A stretch of 64,000 nucleotides of DNA. Origin: Thuidium tamariscinum. Taxonomy: Eukaryota > Streptophyta > Bryopsida > Hypnales > Thuidiaceae. The position numbers and the translations under genes are program-made. Location: the NCBI GenBank assembly GCA_947034885.2, contig OX344751.2, positions 2,728,001-2,792,000 of the forward strand. Direction: 5' to 3'. This document shows, in pieces, positions 35,801 to 47,849 of the stretch. The notes beneath the pieces are model-generated. The model searched no databases, had not been told where the DNA came from, and worked only from the letters and a program-made list of their open reading frames with translations. The stretch's first letter is position 1. Each line of letters opens with the position of its first letter.

Positions 35801-38800
35801 CTCCTATTTCAGTGAGGACGTTGAATTTCACCTCTCAAAAGAACTTATCTTCTGAGGACACAGACCAAATAGTACAGAAGTAGTAAAAAGCAATGTGTGG
35901 CCTAGTTTTTAATTCAGAGATGATACGAATTTCATTGTAGTCATGTGAGCCTTAGGAAGTCAGAGTCTTGAAGTTTGAGGTTTTGTGTTTTTTTGGTATT
36001 GTTGCAGATGGGCTACCCTTGGGAGATTCCCAGGAACGACATCTCCTACCCAGTCAAGTTCTTCGGTGAGGTGTTGGATTCTGACAATGGCAAGAAAGAG
36101 TGGGTGGGGGGTGAGACAGTGCAGGCCGTCGCTTACGACGTGCCCATTCCCGGTTTCCGCACCAAGAACACCATCAGTTTGCGGTTGTGGTCCACCCGAG
36201 TCTCAGCCGAGGACTTTGACCTTGAGGCCTTCAATGCTGGTGATTACAGCCAGGCAGATCAAGCGCAAGCCAATGCTGAAAGAGTAGGTGTACCTTGCTC
36301 TCCTCTTTGCCTTGGTATTCATTGCTGTGCCACTTAACTTCTCAGGCAGGGAATCCATTCTACATTCTGAGTGTGTTTTCTATTCTTAGAACGACTAATT
36401 TAATACGGATTTCTCCCCATTTTCACGAGGATTCCAACGCACTAACAAATGTATAGCTGTCGGGTTGCTTTTTACTCGTCAGCTGCATAATCATTAGATG
36501 CTGTATGTGTTCGGGTGAATTATATTTAAGCAATTTCAAGCCTATTTCAGGCACAACGGGGAACCCACGTGAATGAGGATGCCATCTCAACGGACCAGGA
36601 AAATTAAATCGGGCATTGTGTTCACTGATATAAAATCTGGATCTATCTGAATTTATTGATTTTTCTCTACATGATCAATTTAATTTTTCATTTGAAAACA
36701 TGGACTTTTGTTCATTAGGGGTTAACGTGGATGTTAGAGGGGGCCAGCTTTCTCTGCTGATTTTACCTTGGGACTCGTGTTCTTGTTTGCACTTTTGAGT
36801 AGGGACCATATGAGAACTTTCCTTGGTCGATTTTATTCCAATGCATACATTGTTCTTCGTTGATCCTGGTGATACACTATTTGGCTCTGTGGCGATTATG
36901 TTTTTCATAATATGATTAATCAAACTGTTCATGAAACGTTTGTCTTTCTTGGGGTTACAATAATATGGGCATTGAACTTGGGCATGGTTGCTGAGGTTTT
37001 TGCTGCTGTTGCAGATTTGCTATGTTCTATATCCTGGCGATGCCACTGAAGAAGGGAAGCTGTTGCGGCTGAAGCAGCAATATACGCTCTGCTCTGCCTC
37101 CATTCAAGATATCATTGCGCGCTTCAAAGAGAGGGCAGGCGGTGTAGTGAAGTGGGACGCTTTTCCTTCCAAAGTTGCCATTCAAATGAATGACACGCAT
37201 CCCACTCTCTGTGTTCCCGAGTTGCTTCGTATCCTCATCGACGAAGAAGGCCTTTCCTGGGATCAAGCTTGGAAAATTACACAAGCGTAAGCTCTTTCAA
37301 ATTCTCTGGATTGTTAAATTGGGCCTCATGATTTATAATATTGCATTTTTTAATTGGTCGTATGGGGACTATTTTTTATCCTATTATATTCTACTTTTGA
37401 CCCAACACATGCAGTGATTCTGTTGATATAAAAGTTGACCCCACCTATGCTCTATAAGTTCCACAATATGGTCATCGAATTGGTCATTTTGAACCATGAA
37501 TCCTTGGTGAGCGGCACATTGAGAGTGGTGTTGATTTTGTGCCGTTTCTGTTCTGTTATTACCAGGACTGTTGCATACACCAACCATACAGTTCTTCCGG
37601 AAGCTTTGGAGAAGTGGCCTTTGGGTGCGTTCCAGAAGCTGTTGCCACGCCACGTTCAAATTATCGAGACGATTGATGACCAGGTGCGGTTGTGAAGAAA
37701 GTAAAATGTCATTGTGATGATGCATATTGTCGTCTTGTTAGTATAATTATTCTTGATTATTGGGTCGTTTTTTTTCTGTTGCAGTTCATTAACTTCGTTG
37801 CCAGTAAGGTTGAGAAGGAAGAATTGGAGGCGAAGATTTCAAGCATGAGGATCCTTGAGAATGTGGACCTTCCTGCTTCTATCCAATCCTTGTTACCACC
37901 TAAGCCTGTGAAGGGGAAGGTGACCAAGGCCCCTAAGGCAGTCCTCAAAAATGCTACTGATGACAAAACTTCCAAGTCAGCTAGTGATGACATAGCTGCC
38001 AAATCCGCCGACAAGGAAGCGAAAGTAAAGGAAGAGGAAGAGGAAGAGAAGGAGGAAGAGGAGGAAGAGGAAGTTGTACCTGAGAAACCTTCGCCCACAG
38101 TCCGAATGGCCAATTTGTGTTGCATTGCTGGCCACACAGTGAACGGAGTTGCAGCCATTCATAGCGAAATTGTGAAGGAAGAAGTTTTCAACGATTTCTA
38201 CAAGGTATGTGTTTACCTGTCTCTCGGAGAGATCTAGTACAAGTGTACAAGTGCACAAATGTAATAAGTTCCATTGGAGAGTTCTAGTACATCAGGGAAG
38301 AACTTCGTGCATAAATTCTTTCTCTACACAGAATTTCTGTAACCCTGACGCTTTGGTCTTAGAAAAACAGCCTTGGTATGCTTTGGGGGTTTCTATCTCA
38401 GTAGGGGTGTTCAACCCTTCTTAGCATAGTAATCGTCGGCTTAGGAAATATAATGTGATCCCAAAGAAGTATCCAATCAGGAACCGACTATTTTCCAGAA
38501 GGTTCGACATACTTTTCTTGTGGGTCATACGAATATTTTAGAATCGAAGTAAAGTGAAGTTGGAGATAATTTGGTCACCATATTGAACTTGTGGGTTATG
38601 TTGTAGCTTGCTCAAGGGGTAGGGTAGTAGAGATAATTGCTCAAGCTTATTGTAACCACCAATCATAACCCTTGATTTCTCCTACGTCTAAAGTGTAGGA
38701 AGACGTACTCCTAACAGCGCTGTGAAGTCATCATCAAGGGTTGATATATGTGGGTTCTTATATTTCGGGATGCTTTGTCTCTGCAGCTCTGGCCTGAAAA

Positions 38801-41646
38801 GTTTCAAAACAAGACCAATGGAGTGACTCCAAGACGGTGGTTGTCATTCTGCAACCCTGAGCTCAGTGCAGTCATTACAAAATGGCTTGGTTCTGAGGAG
38901 TGGGTACTTGACACCGAGCAATTAGCCGGCCTCCGAAACGTATGCCGTTTCTTCCTTACTCAAGTATCAGGACACGCTTATTTGTTTTTATTTTTCTGTG
39001 ATTTAAGGATATCTCCATGCATCTTTAAGTTTGTCTGTTTGGTGCAACAGTTTGCAGACAACAAAGCGCTGCAAAAGGAGTGGGCGCAAGCCAAGGTGGC
39101 AAGAAAGGAAAAATTGGCTGCATACATCCTGGCCAAGACTGGGTACACAATCAATCCGAATGCACTCTTTGATATTCAGGTGGGTAACTCCAATGTACTT
39201 CGAAAGCACTTCCTTTATAGATAAGAATGTGTTCGCCCAAGTTGGAAAAGTGGAATTCAATGTCTCTTCATTTTTTGACTTGTAACCTAAGTTACAGGAT
39301 ACTATTGAAATCACTTTAAGCATTTATCCGATATGTAGGAGTGAGATTTCATTGAGAGCTCACTCCATAGAGCTCACTGGAAAGATCAGTTTTGTGTAGA
39401 AGAGCCACCTCTGTTGGGATCAACTTTTTTCTCAATCAATATATTGGATGAATTCTTTTGCAATTATTCAAGTGGGTGCTACTGAAGAGACAACAGACAA
39501 TCCCATTCTATTCAAAGATCAGTGACCACAGACATAACGGTTTTAGCATACTCTACCTTATGTCTTTTCTTGAACTACAGGTGAAGCGTATCCATGAATA
39601 CAAGAGGCAATTGCTCAACATTATGGGCGTGATCTACCGTTACCAGAAGATGAAAGAAATGACAGACAAGGAGCGGGCCGCAAAGTACGTTCCTCGTGTG
39701 GTCATGTTCGGAGGGAAAGCGTTTGCGACCTACTGGCAAGCCAAACGAATTGTGAAACTCATCACAGACGTGGCAGCAACCGTCAACAACGATCCTGAAA
39801 TAGGCGACTTGCTCAAGGTCATCATGGTTCCTGATTACAACGTCAGCGTCGCGGAGATCCTCATCCCTGCCAGTGAACTCTCGCAACACATCAGGTATAA
39901 TAAACGTTTTATGGAAATACCTCCGAGATTACTGGTGTTTCAGTTACATGCATTGTAATATTTAAGAAAATTTATGATCTCTACCCAATGAAGAGAGACT
40001 AATCATTGGTTTGACAATGTAGAAATCTAAGGTGTCCAATTAGACTGAGACTTGTGTTTAAAGGTGGAGCCCATACATGCTGGAGCCCATTTTTTCCAAA
40101 GAGCGAAATTCTTAGTATGATTGTGACATGTGGTTATTGGAATGGTGTCATTCTAAAATTGTTGAGTATGATTTCTCGACTTTCAATTTTATCATTTGTG
40201 AAGAAGACACGGAAAGAAACGTATGAATGTTACACATTTTTATTTGCGGTTAGCTGCTTGTTGATTTTGAAAGTTAGTGTTTTGAGCCTAGATTGTGGTA
40301 ATTTGCATGTGTGACTGTTTCCCTGTGATTTGGTTTCAGTACTGCGGGAATGGAGGCGAGTGGAACAAGCAACATGAAGTTTTCAATGAATGGGTGTGTT
40401 CTGATCGGCACTTTGGACGGTGCTAACGTTGAGATCCGGGAGGAAGTTGGCGAGGACAATTTCTTCTTATTTGGAGCGTACGCACCTGAAATTGCTGGAT
40501 TGAGGGCAGACCGGGCGGCTGGCAAGGTACATTACATTAGACCTCCAAAATTCTAAATGTTAAGTTAATTGACATATTTCTTATGTGAAGTTAACAGCAG
40601 TTTAACACAAAATGGTGTGAACTTAATAGTAGTGTGATGTTACTGTCACTAACTTGATCTCACATTGGCAACTATCAAGTTTACATGAATTTAATAATTA
40701 CCTTGAAATGAGCTTTAACGTTATCTTAATAGTGATGAAATGTTCTATTTGATTAATTCCAATCTACCATTAATATTTTTGTGAATCTATTGAGGTGTAA
40801 GGTTTTGTAAATATCAACTATCTTACGCAGGCTAGTTTGGTAAGCTTCTCTCTTCAAACTTACTCGAATATTACAGATTGCATCAGAAGCATGTTCCATT
40901 GTCCAAGATGTTCGAAAATCAATGAAATGGACTACCAGAGTTCTTTTACTCCATTCATTTTATGGTGAGTTGTGATTGGGTTTGTGATCAGTTTAAGCCA
41001 GATCCACGATTTGTGGAGGTGAAGAATTTCATCAAAAGCGGGGCTTTCGGCGACTATGATTACAGTGAGCTTCTGGGTGCTTTGGAAGGCGACACTGGCT
41101 ATGGAAAAGGGGACTATTTCTTGGTTGGTCATGACTTTCCAGCTTACATTGAATGCCAAGATGAAGTGGACAAGGCTTACAGAGATCAGGAGGTACCCTT
41201 ACCCATCCATCTCATTCCCGCTCTCTGCCACAACGCGGTTTTTAAGGAAATTAATCATTTTTTTTTTTGACATCATAAGATAATCGTCTCCACGATTCAT
41301 GAGAAGGCTTCGTATGGTTACAGTGATCATACAGAGGCCTCCCCAGTTACCATGAGGCTGTTAGATGATTACTTTGACTATAGGGAGAGCTCCCCATGAA
41401 TCATAGAAAAGATTCTCATTATATTGTTGTCTAGAATTTCTTGAAGCAGTCTAATTTTACTGAAAAAAACTGTTTAATTTGTTTGATCATTGTTTCACTG
41501 ACAAACCACACCCTGCACTTTTGTTGCAGAAATGGACAAGGATGTCAATCATGAACACTGCAGGCTCCTTCACATTCAGCAGTGACAGAACCATTCGTGA
41601 GTACGCTAAGGACATCTGGGACATCACACCGTCACCTGTGGTATGA
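32891..41646 (+). CDS. PHS1: Plastid alpha-1,4-glucan phosphorylase (L-type, PHS1/Pho1)
   Basis: Reversibly transfers glucose from alpha-1,4-glucan ends to phosphate, giving glucose-1-phosphate; works on starch and malto-oligosaccharides in the plastid. Sixteen exons join in frame to 983 residues: 32891-33015, 33685-33719, 34344-34430, 34521-34759, 34884-34985, 35337-35513, 36008-36283, 37015-37286, 37566-37683, 37785-38204, 38787-38939, 39051-39179, 39581-39894, 40340-40526, 40992-41192, 41530-41646. Residues ~1-80 are Ser/Ala/Arg-rich like a transit peptide ([17 protein letters not shown]). Conserved motifs follow: [70 protein letters not shown], and [10 protein letters not shown] with the pyridoxal-phosphate lysine at ~829. 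Residues ~503-582, in exon 10, are the Lys/Glu-rich insertion that marks the plastid L isoform; cytosolic forms lack it. The intron after exon 4 is GC-AG. It converges on the DUF1499 gene. Confidence 0.97.
35118..35215 (+). repeat. Short interspersed repeat in phosphorylase intron 5
   Basis: GTAGGAGTGTGCTTTCATGG, then CACTCAGTAGGGCTCACTGG and GATCAAATT recur in intron 12 at 39335-39430 with similar order (GTAGGAGTGAGATTTCATTG; CCATAGAGCTCACTGGAAAG; GGATCAACTT). The two are diverged copies of one small repeat, perhaps SINE-like; ends not determined. Confidence 0.55.
35605..35742. repeat. MITE-like inverted repeat in phosphorylase intron 6
   Basis: CCCCCGGAGAGGTATTCTAT on the left is matched, inverted, by CCGCCCTGAGAGGTATTCTA on the right. 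CCCTGCTAATTGTAA and CCCTGCAAATTGTAA blocks lie inside. A target duplication is not obvious. The intron otherwise has normal GT and AG ends, so it should not disturb splicing. Confidence 0.6.
39335..39430 (+). repeat. Second copy of the intronic repeat, phosphorylase intron 12
   Basis: Related to 35118-35215 in order and sequence. Both copies are in the sense orientation of the same gene, so one may be a local duplicate rather than an independent insertion. Confidence 0.5.
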
Positions 41647-41743
41647 TTTTCTCCACTGGAGGGTTTCAAGAGGTTGTGTACTTGTAAAATTGTACTACAA
41701 TGAGATGATGAGGTGTTGTTGGAATGGTTTTAGTATGTGAGGA

Positions 41744-41749
41744 AATAAA
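41744..41749 (+). terminator. Polyadenylation signal of the phosphorylase gene
   Basis: AATAAA lies ~100 bp after the stop codon at 41644-41646, in a GT-rich 3' region. The exact cleavage site is not visible. Confidence 0.5.
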
Positions 41750-44671
41750 GGCACGGCTCTCATTGCATTGGGCTTGTAGCCCTCTTAGGAAATCTGCATC
41801 CAACAGTCTTAGTGGAGTAACATGGAGGAGGTCGACTGATCTCGACCATTTTTGTGTCTGAGATAATTGAAACTTGAGGCTGTTATTGTTGTCCGTTTTT
41901 AGTTACATGTTGCGGTACTCGCATGAGTTGCAACATAAAAAAATATCAGTATACCAGAGGTCTTTTCTGAGGCATTGTTGTTACGGGCCTGCAATAGTTG
42001 TTGGATATTGATTTTGATGTTTTGCAAGTTCAGTGACTTAAGGAAATAGTTAAATGTTATACCGAACTTTGAATATCGTTCAGTTATATCCTTACAGAGT
42101 AGGAGCTTACTGTAACTAGGGCGTGGCCGCAATGACTGGTTTTGAAAACAGGCCTAAACACAAACCCACAATACTCTTGAGCGACTTTGGAGACTGTCCT
42201 TTTGGAATCATGTTTAGACTTAGATGGAGCCAATTGAATGATGAACAGAATAGTGAAGACGATGGACAAATCAAATGAATAGGAAAGAATGGACAACAGT
42301 TCTAGGAGCTAACAGGTTTATTTGCAATAAATAGTTTTTAGAGGATGGAGTTTATTCTCTTCAAGAAAGTTTTGTGTAAACACAACTGAAGGAGAAACTT
42401 TACCATGAAGAATCCTTGGTAGGAAGGTGGATGTAGATTGTGTGTTTTTGTTAAATAATTATGTCATTGGAAGAATTTAGGCACAAATCTTTATTTTCGC
42501 AAGTTTTCTTTTTTTCCCATCTCTACATGAACTCATTTAATTCCTTGCACAATAATCATGAGTGACCATGCTAATTGCATCATTGAAGAATAAGCAAAAA
42601 AAAATTCTCATAATATTTGGGTGTACTTCATCCATTTTTTGTATCTCCTATTACGAGCTCTTGAAAACTTTTGTAATGCACCCATTGAATGTAGGCTCTC
42701 TAAAGGTTAAAAAGTGATTTAAGATGGAGTGTATTCCATTGAAGAATTTTCTTATATTAACACATGTAAAGGAGAAACTTAAAGAGTGATTTGATTGAAA
42801 TGTTTTCTCAAAAATGTTACAATTGTTGTCAAACTTTGTAATTGAAGATCTAGCCTTCAATTGAGTATAGCTTTAGATCTTTCAAATTTTATAGGATCTT
42901 TTCAGAAGTACTAAGTTTATCCTAGAGAATGATTTTAAGGTTTGAAGTTATAGTGGTATAGAGACTTCCTTTAACGATATCATTCTTAATGTGTGTCAAT
43001 ATTCATGAATGTTTCATTGGTTTTGAAGAGTGACATTTTGAATACTTGTTTCTTTTCATTTACTACTGACTACAAGCACCTATTGCAACTTGTAGGGGAG
43101 TTCAATTGTTGCTAGAGAAGATGTGGCCTTACTTCATTGTTTTTAGGGTCTCTGTCTCTATCCTTTCTAGAGTTCACTTAAATCATTAACCAGATCCTCT
43201 CTTATCTTGACACTCACTCCTACGGTTATAGTTTTATCTTGGCATTTGATCTTCTTTGAATGTGAGAATGATTGAAAAATTAAAGTTTTAGTAGACATTT
43301 GAGGTTGAAAAGGGTTGTAAGAGAAGATCATAGCTAAATTCACTTTCTTAAGAATGTCCATGGTTCACCTGTTGTGAATTGTAGCACACACCATGCAATA
43401 CTTGATTAAGATTGTAGAAGAGTTTGTGAGCTAGTTTTTTGGGATTAACAAAGATGGTTAACAGAAACACTTTGGAGATGAAGAAGGTTACCTCAATTGC
43501 CAATCTCTTACTAGCATGAGCAAAAGTCAATATCATTCAACATTATCTTTCAAGATAGAATTGCTCCAACCTATTTCTAGGCTATAGACTTCATTTTCTT
43601 AGTGCTCATCTTTTTGAACTTGGTGAGTTTGTCATTTATCCCTTGATGTGTCACAATTTAGACATGACTCATCCATGAAACTTACAAAATTTGATCATAG
43701 ACAAATGTATTAGAAAATGTAAGGATTGTATATTGTGATTCTAACGCAATTTATTGTGTGCCATGTAGTTATATGAAAGCAATCATGCAAGCAAGAATTT
43801 TGCAGGTAAGAAGTATCTCACCATACTAAATAAGTTCACAAATTTTTGCACTCTACCCTCTTGGTGTTTCTTTATACAAAATTGTAGACTCTTGGATTGC
43901 TACTTGTAGTGATATTCAATAGTGTCATGATCCACAATAGTAGCACTCTATCCTGTTTACATAAAATTGTAGCCTTTATTTTGAATTTTTACTTGTAGTG
44001 ATAATCAACAATGTTTTGATCCACAATAGTAGTTTATACTTGGTCTATTTTTGTGTGGTTTTGTAGGTACAAGAGTCCAACCATCCACAAACCTTATCGC
44101 TGCAAATTGGGAACACTTTCTTCAAGGTTTCCAAGGGCCGTTTAAAGATTGGGGAAAACGGTGAGATGACAACAAGAGCCAAGACTCAACCTATTTCATA
44201 TACAAGTTGTTCTTGCTGATCTAATTTTCAAGAGTGGATCACACTTTTATGCTTTTGACTCTTTGATGGATAAAACTATATGTACACTAAATGCGAGGAA
44301 GTTTGAGTAGGTTGCTACTTAAAGGTGAGCCAACTCTACTAACGACAGCCTCTCATGTTTACTTAGTGTGCTAAATAGAAGCTCTAATAGCTTAAGAGAA
44401 AGATCAAAGAGAGGGGAATTTCTAAGAGGCATATTCTGTACTTTACAAAACCTTAAACCAGAAAGCACCAAGAATAGTATGATCCCACGACAAGAAATGG
44501 CCTAGAATATTTTGAGTGAGAACGAAGTGACTAATTCACTAGAGCTCCAAAAACAATCTTCAGGGACACAAAGTTAAGTAAAATAATCATAGGCTGTAAT
44601 TGGTTGCTTTTATAATAAGGATTATCTTGTCACCCATAAGAAATGATGTGCTCAATGAGGTGTGAAACCTC
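41750..44671. other. Convergent intergenic region between phosphorylase and DUF1499 genes
   Basis: AT-rich, with no gene I can support. A stretch at about 44067-44165 stays open after TTTTGTAG and has exon-like composition (VQESNHPQTLSLQIGNTFF) but I recognise no family. The 43.9-44.04 kb tandem duplication is listed separately. Confidence 0.5.
43870..44045. repeat. 89-bp tandem duplication
   Basis: AAAATTGTAG ... TACTTGTAGTGATA ... GATCCACAATAGTAG occurs twice in direct order; GATCCACAATAGTAG begins at 43929 and 44018. The copies differ at many positions, so it is not recent. Confidence 0.75.
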
Positions 44672-47004
44672 CTAATGTAAGAGAAGCGGCACCCACTGTT
44701 TGTCTTCATCAGTTTCCAGAGGCACCCAACCAAGGTCGTCTCGCAGTTTCTCCAATCGTCCTCTGTTCCTTGGCCCTGCATAATTTGTCCCAAGTACTCG
44801 CACATTCAATACCTTGCTACCCTCCAGAAAATTATCTCAATACGTAGAGTATCACCATAAAGGTCCATTGCAAAATTGGGAACCCAAATAGCAGAATTAC
44901 TGTGATTGCTTTGTTGAAAAGTGAAAATTTGAAATACTCAAATTATTGCATGTTATAATCATTTTTCTAACCACAGAATTATGATATTTTTCTTGATAAA
45001 AATTGTGATTTCAAAATTCACAATGACAGTTGAAATTTTCAGAAGTTGTCAAGGTATCTTTCTTGAAATAGTTAATTATAAAACAGAAGAAGTTTCATGA
45101 GATTGCATCCTGACAACATACCATTTATACAGCCTGACCACCAGCAGAATGGCGGGTCGGGAATAAACACTCGCGACACAGATCTGTAACAAACCACCTT
45201 CCCCTGCCAACATTTGCAATGACACTCAAATCCATTAATTTGATAGACTTAAAATCCATGTGCGTGAAGAGTTTGTGGTTTTATATGTTAGTTTATTACT
45301 TCAAAACTATCACACGCCCAGTCACACAAAAGAAGGATGTACTTTTTCAACAACCAAGCTTGCAACTTAAACACCTAGTTTAATCTCAATGAGGACACTA
45401 CAATCTTGAGAAATTGAGTATTAAATAGAAACTATAAAGTGAGGAATGGATTTGGCTTATAACCCAACCCTCTTCCTGAATGTTACCTTGCTACCCGAAC
45501 ATCGTAAGGCCCCATTGAGAATATTGAGATTATGGACTATGTGACGTGAAAGTATGTCTTTATTATGAGGCATAAAATGCCAAGTAAAGGAATAATATTT
45601 CCAAAACAAGGTTGTACTTTCTCATTACCAGACATCACTCAGCAGTTGGATTTTGCTCATTGATGCTCAATCAATGGTCTCGATATAAGGACACCATTAC
45701 CTTATGTCGAAGGACAAGATTATGAGATACAACTATGCTCTCCATGGCCAACACCCGATTTCCACCTCTACAGAAACGGCTTCCATGGAGGTAATATTAC
45801 TGTAAAATTTAGAAATGGAAATGCTGTAGGTGTGGGTCGATTTTTCTGGAATGTCGGATGCACCAAGAAAACTCACCTTAAATAGAAACTCGAGGTCATC
45901 AACGTCTTCTTTCGAGTTTGTCGAAGACTGCACAGCGTACACGTAGCGACGTCCGTCCTCGTTCACCACTTGGGCTCCCTGTGCATTTGAAATCCAAAAT
46001 CAACCAAATTTGAAGAGCCAACGAACATTGCACTGGGAATCACATTAATTCCATAAGCTTACTTGCAGAAACGCAGAAGCATTGAGCGGTAAGAATCACT
46101 GAAGATTAAGATTGCTAGAATACCTCACCATTCGCTGCAAGGCTCTTTTAAGAGCAATGTAGGCGTCTTCTTGGCTCCCAAGATACTGCACACCAACAAG
46201 GGCAGGCCTTCGTCACACTTTCTCAACCTCTACACAGAAGATGCTCACTTCAATTTCAGAGAAAAGGAGGTTGATGTATGCTATAACGGTACTAATTGCT
46301 CCAGTCTCAGACTTCTTTTACAACTAGTGTTTAATCTATCGTGCTAAGGCTTTTCTTAGAAATAATTGATCTACAAATTTCGCTACAACTCCTTATTAGG
46401 GTGAATGCTACTCTTCCTTCTTCATAGGGCTGAAACTTCCTTCATACAATTTCTCAGTCCCTGAGATTTCCTAGTGTCAATTCTTATGGATTCACGTATT
46501 TCCTTACAAGGTGTTGGCAATTCTCAGAAAAGATTGAAACCAGTAAATAGTAGGAAGGATAAAGAGACCCCTCAAACAGGAATATCAGACATGCAAATAC
46601 AAAAGCGAAATAGTGAACAATAGTGCAAACAATTAGCCTACATTGTTGTAAAATTCGCATACATTTGTGTTCATTAGGGTGAAGATGAGCTCACGTACAG
46701 TCCATGGCGGCATGAATCGACTGGGGCTTTGAAACGCCGACGTTGACACACACGGTGGTCGACCATCGCATCCCCGGAGGCGCCCCTCGCGCAACCCAAT
46801 TTCTGGAGCTCCCATGTCCTCCATAGCCACCGCAGATGCTCCAGGAATGGAACCTCCTGCTACCACCAATCCGCAAAGAAATTCTCGTCTTCGGAATTGC
46901 AGCTTCCTGTTGGAATCATCAGCGGCATTGCGAGCGCTGGAACGGGAGACGACGGCAATGGAGTGAAGATTTGGGAAGCTTGTTGCAATTGGGGAGGTCC
47001 CCAT
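44672..47004 (-). CDS. DUF1499 family protein, predicted thylakoid-lumen (Tat) protein
   Basis: Five exons read in frame on the minus strand: 47004-46699, 46185-46129, 45978-45877, 45203-45122, 44775-44672, giving 216 residues. Residues 1-35 look like a stroma-targeting peptide; FRRREFLCGLVVAGG at 38-51 is a twin-arginine signal with hydrophobic core, and SAVA at 57-60 a lumen cleavage site. The mature part follows the DUF1499 layout: GRPPCVSTSAFQSPSRFMPPW, YLGSQEDAYIALKRALQRM, GAQVVNEDGRRYVYAVQSS, DDLEFLFK, GKVVCYRSVSR, and the C-terminal NRGRLEKLRDDLGWVPLE. Biochemical role of the family is unknown. Exon 4 could instead start 20 nt later, but only the earlier acceptor keeps the frame and the YRSVSR motif. 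Start is the only ATG before the targeting peptide. A MITE lies 200 bp upstream. Confidence 0.9.
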
Positions 47005-47204
47005 AGTCGCATAACAGAAACTGAATCCGATGAAAGGCAGGAGAGGCCCAGTCTTTTTTTTTTGGTCTCAGCAGATTGAAATTTTGTGGAGTGGGATTCA
47101 GTCGGGGGACGTGGGAGGCATCCCTCTAACACAAAAATACTTATATATTGGAAGTTTTTCAGTGTATCTGCTCTGAACAATACGGGCCGGTGGGGATGGT
47201 TTTA

Positions 47205-47476
47205 AGGTGGGTACACCTAAAAGTGCCACTTTTTGGTACTATGCCTAGAAACTATTACTGGTCTGATCAAATTTTCATATAGTCTTCTTGGCAAGTGAAA
47301 GCACGTTCCTATGCACCAAAAAATGCAGCATTTGGATACAGTATGCAAAAGTTATTAATGTTCAAAGTCTGTTTCTAAAAGCGCTTCAGCCAAATAGGTA
47401 CATAATGGAATTCAGAAATGTACAGCAACTATAGATGGCACTTTTAGGTGAGGTGCAATTTTAGGTGTACCCACCT
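47205..47476. mobile_element. 272-bp TA-flanked MITE upstream of the DUF1499 gene
   Basis: AGGTGGGTACACCTAAAAGT at the left is matched, inverted, by AGGTGGGTACACCTAAAATT at the right. Flanks are TA at 47203-47204 and 47477-47478, which fits a Tc1/mariner-type duplication, although the terminus lacks the Stowaway CTCCCTCC. The interior has no long ORF. It starts ~200 bp from the ATG of DUF1499 and may be in its promoter or 5' leader. Confidence 0.75.
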
Positions 47477-47849
47477 TACATAACATTAGTAGCCTTCAGA
47501 GAGGCTGCCTTTCCCTCTCTGACGGCCCTCATCCATGAAAAACATGCAGATGAGGAACTAAAGTGTAATAAAGAAGATTTGTTTTACTATTAATTGTACT
47601 GTAGTTTTCTGCTGTGACTTGGCATTGCCTAACTAAGTAAACTTCACCATTTGACAATTTCGACATGTGTAACACATATCAATAGTTATTGATTTTGGTG
47701 TGGAATATTTCACACCAATTCATCCCATGGATGAAATGATGTGATATATTCCACATCATTCCGTCAAACTAGAGGTAGGTTGGAGTGTTGCTACAAAACA
47801 TTATGTAGAACACTCCTCAATTTCAACTTGTGTGTCCAAGAAAATTGAT

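Noticed and set aside
37757-38158. 133-codon Ser-rich minus-strand ORF
   Set aside because: Mirror image of the GAG-rich exon 10; the Ser run is the complement of the Glu run.
44067-44165. Open stretch after TTTTGTAG as an exon
   Set aside because: Plausible composition but no family recognised and no partner exon found.
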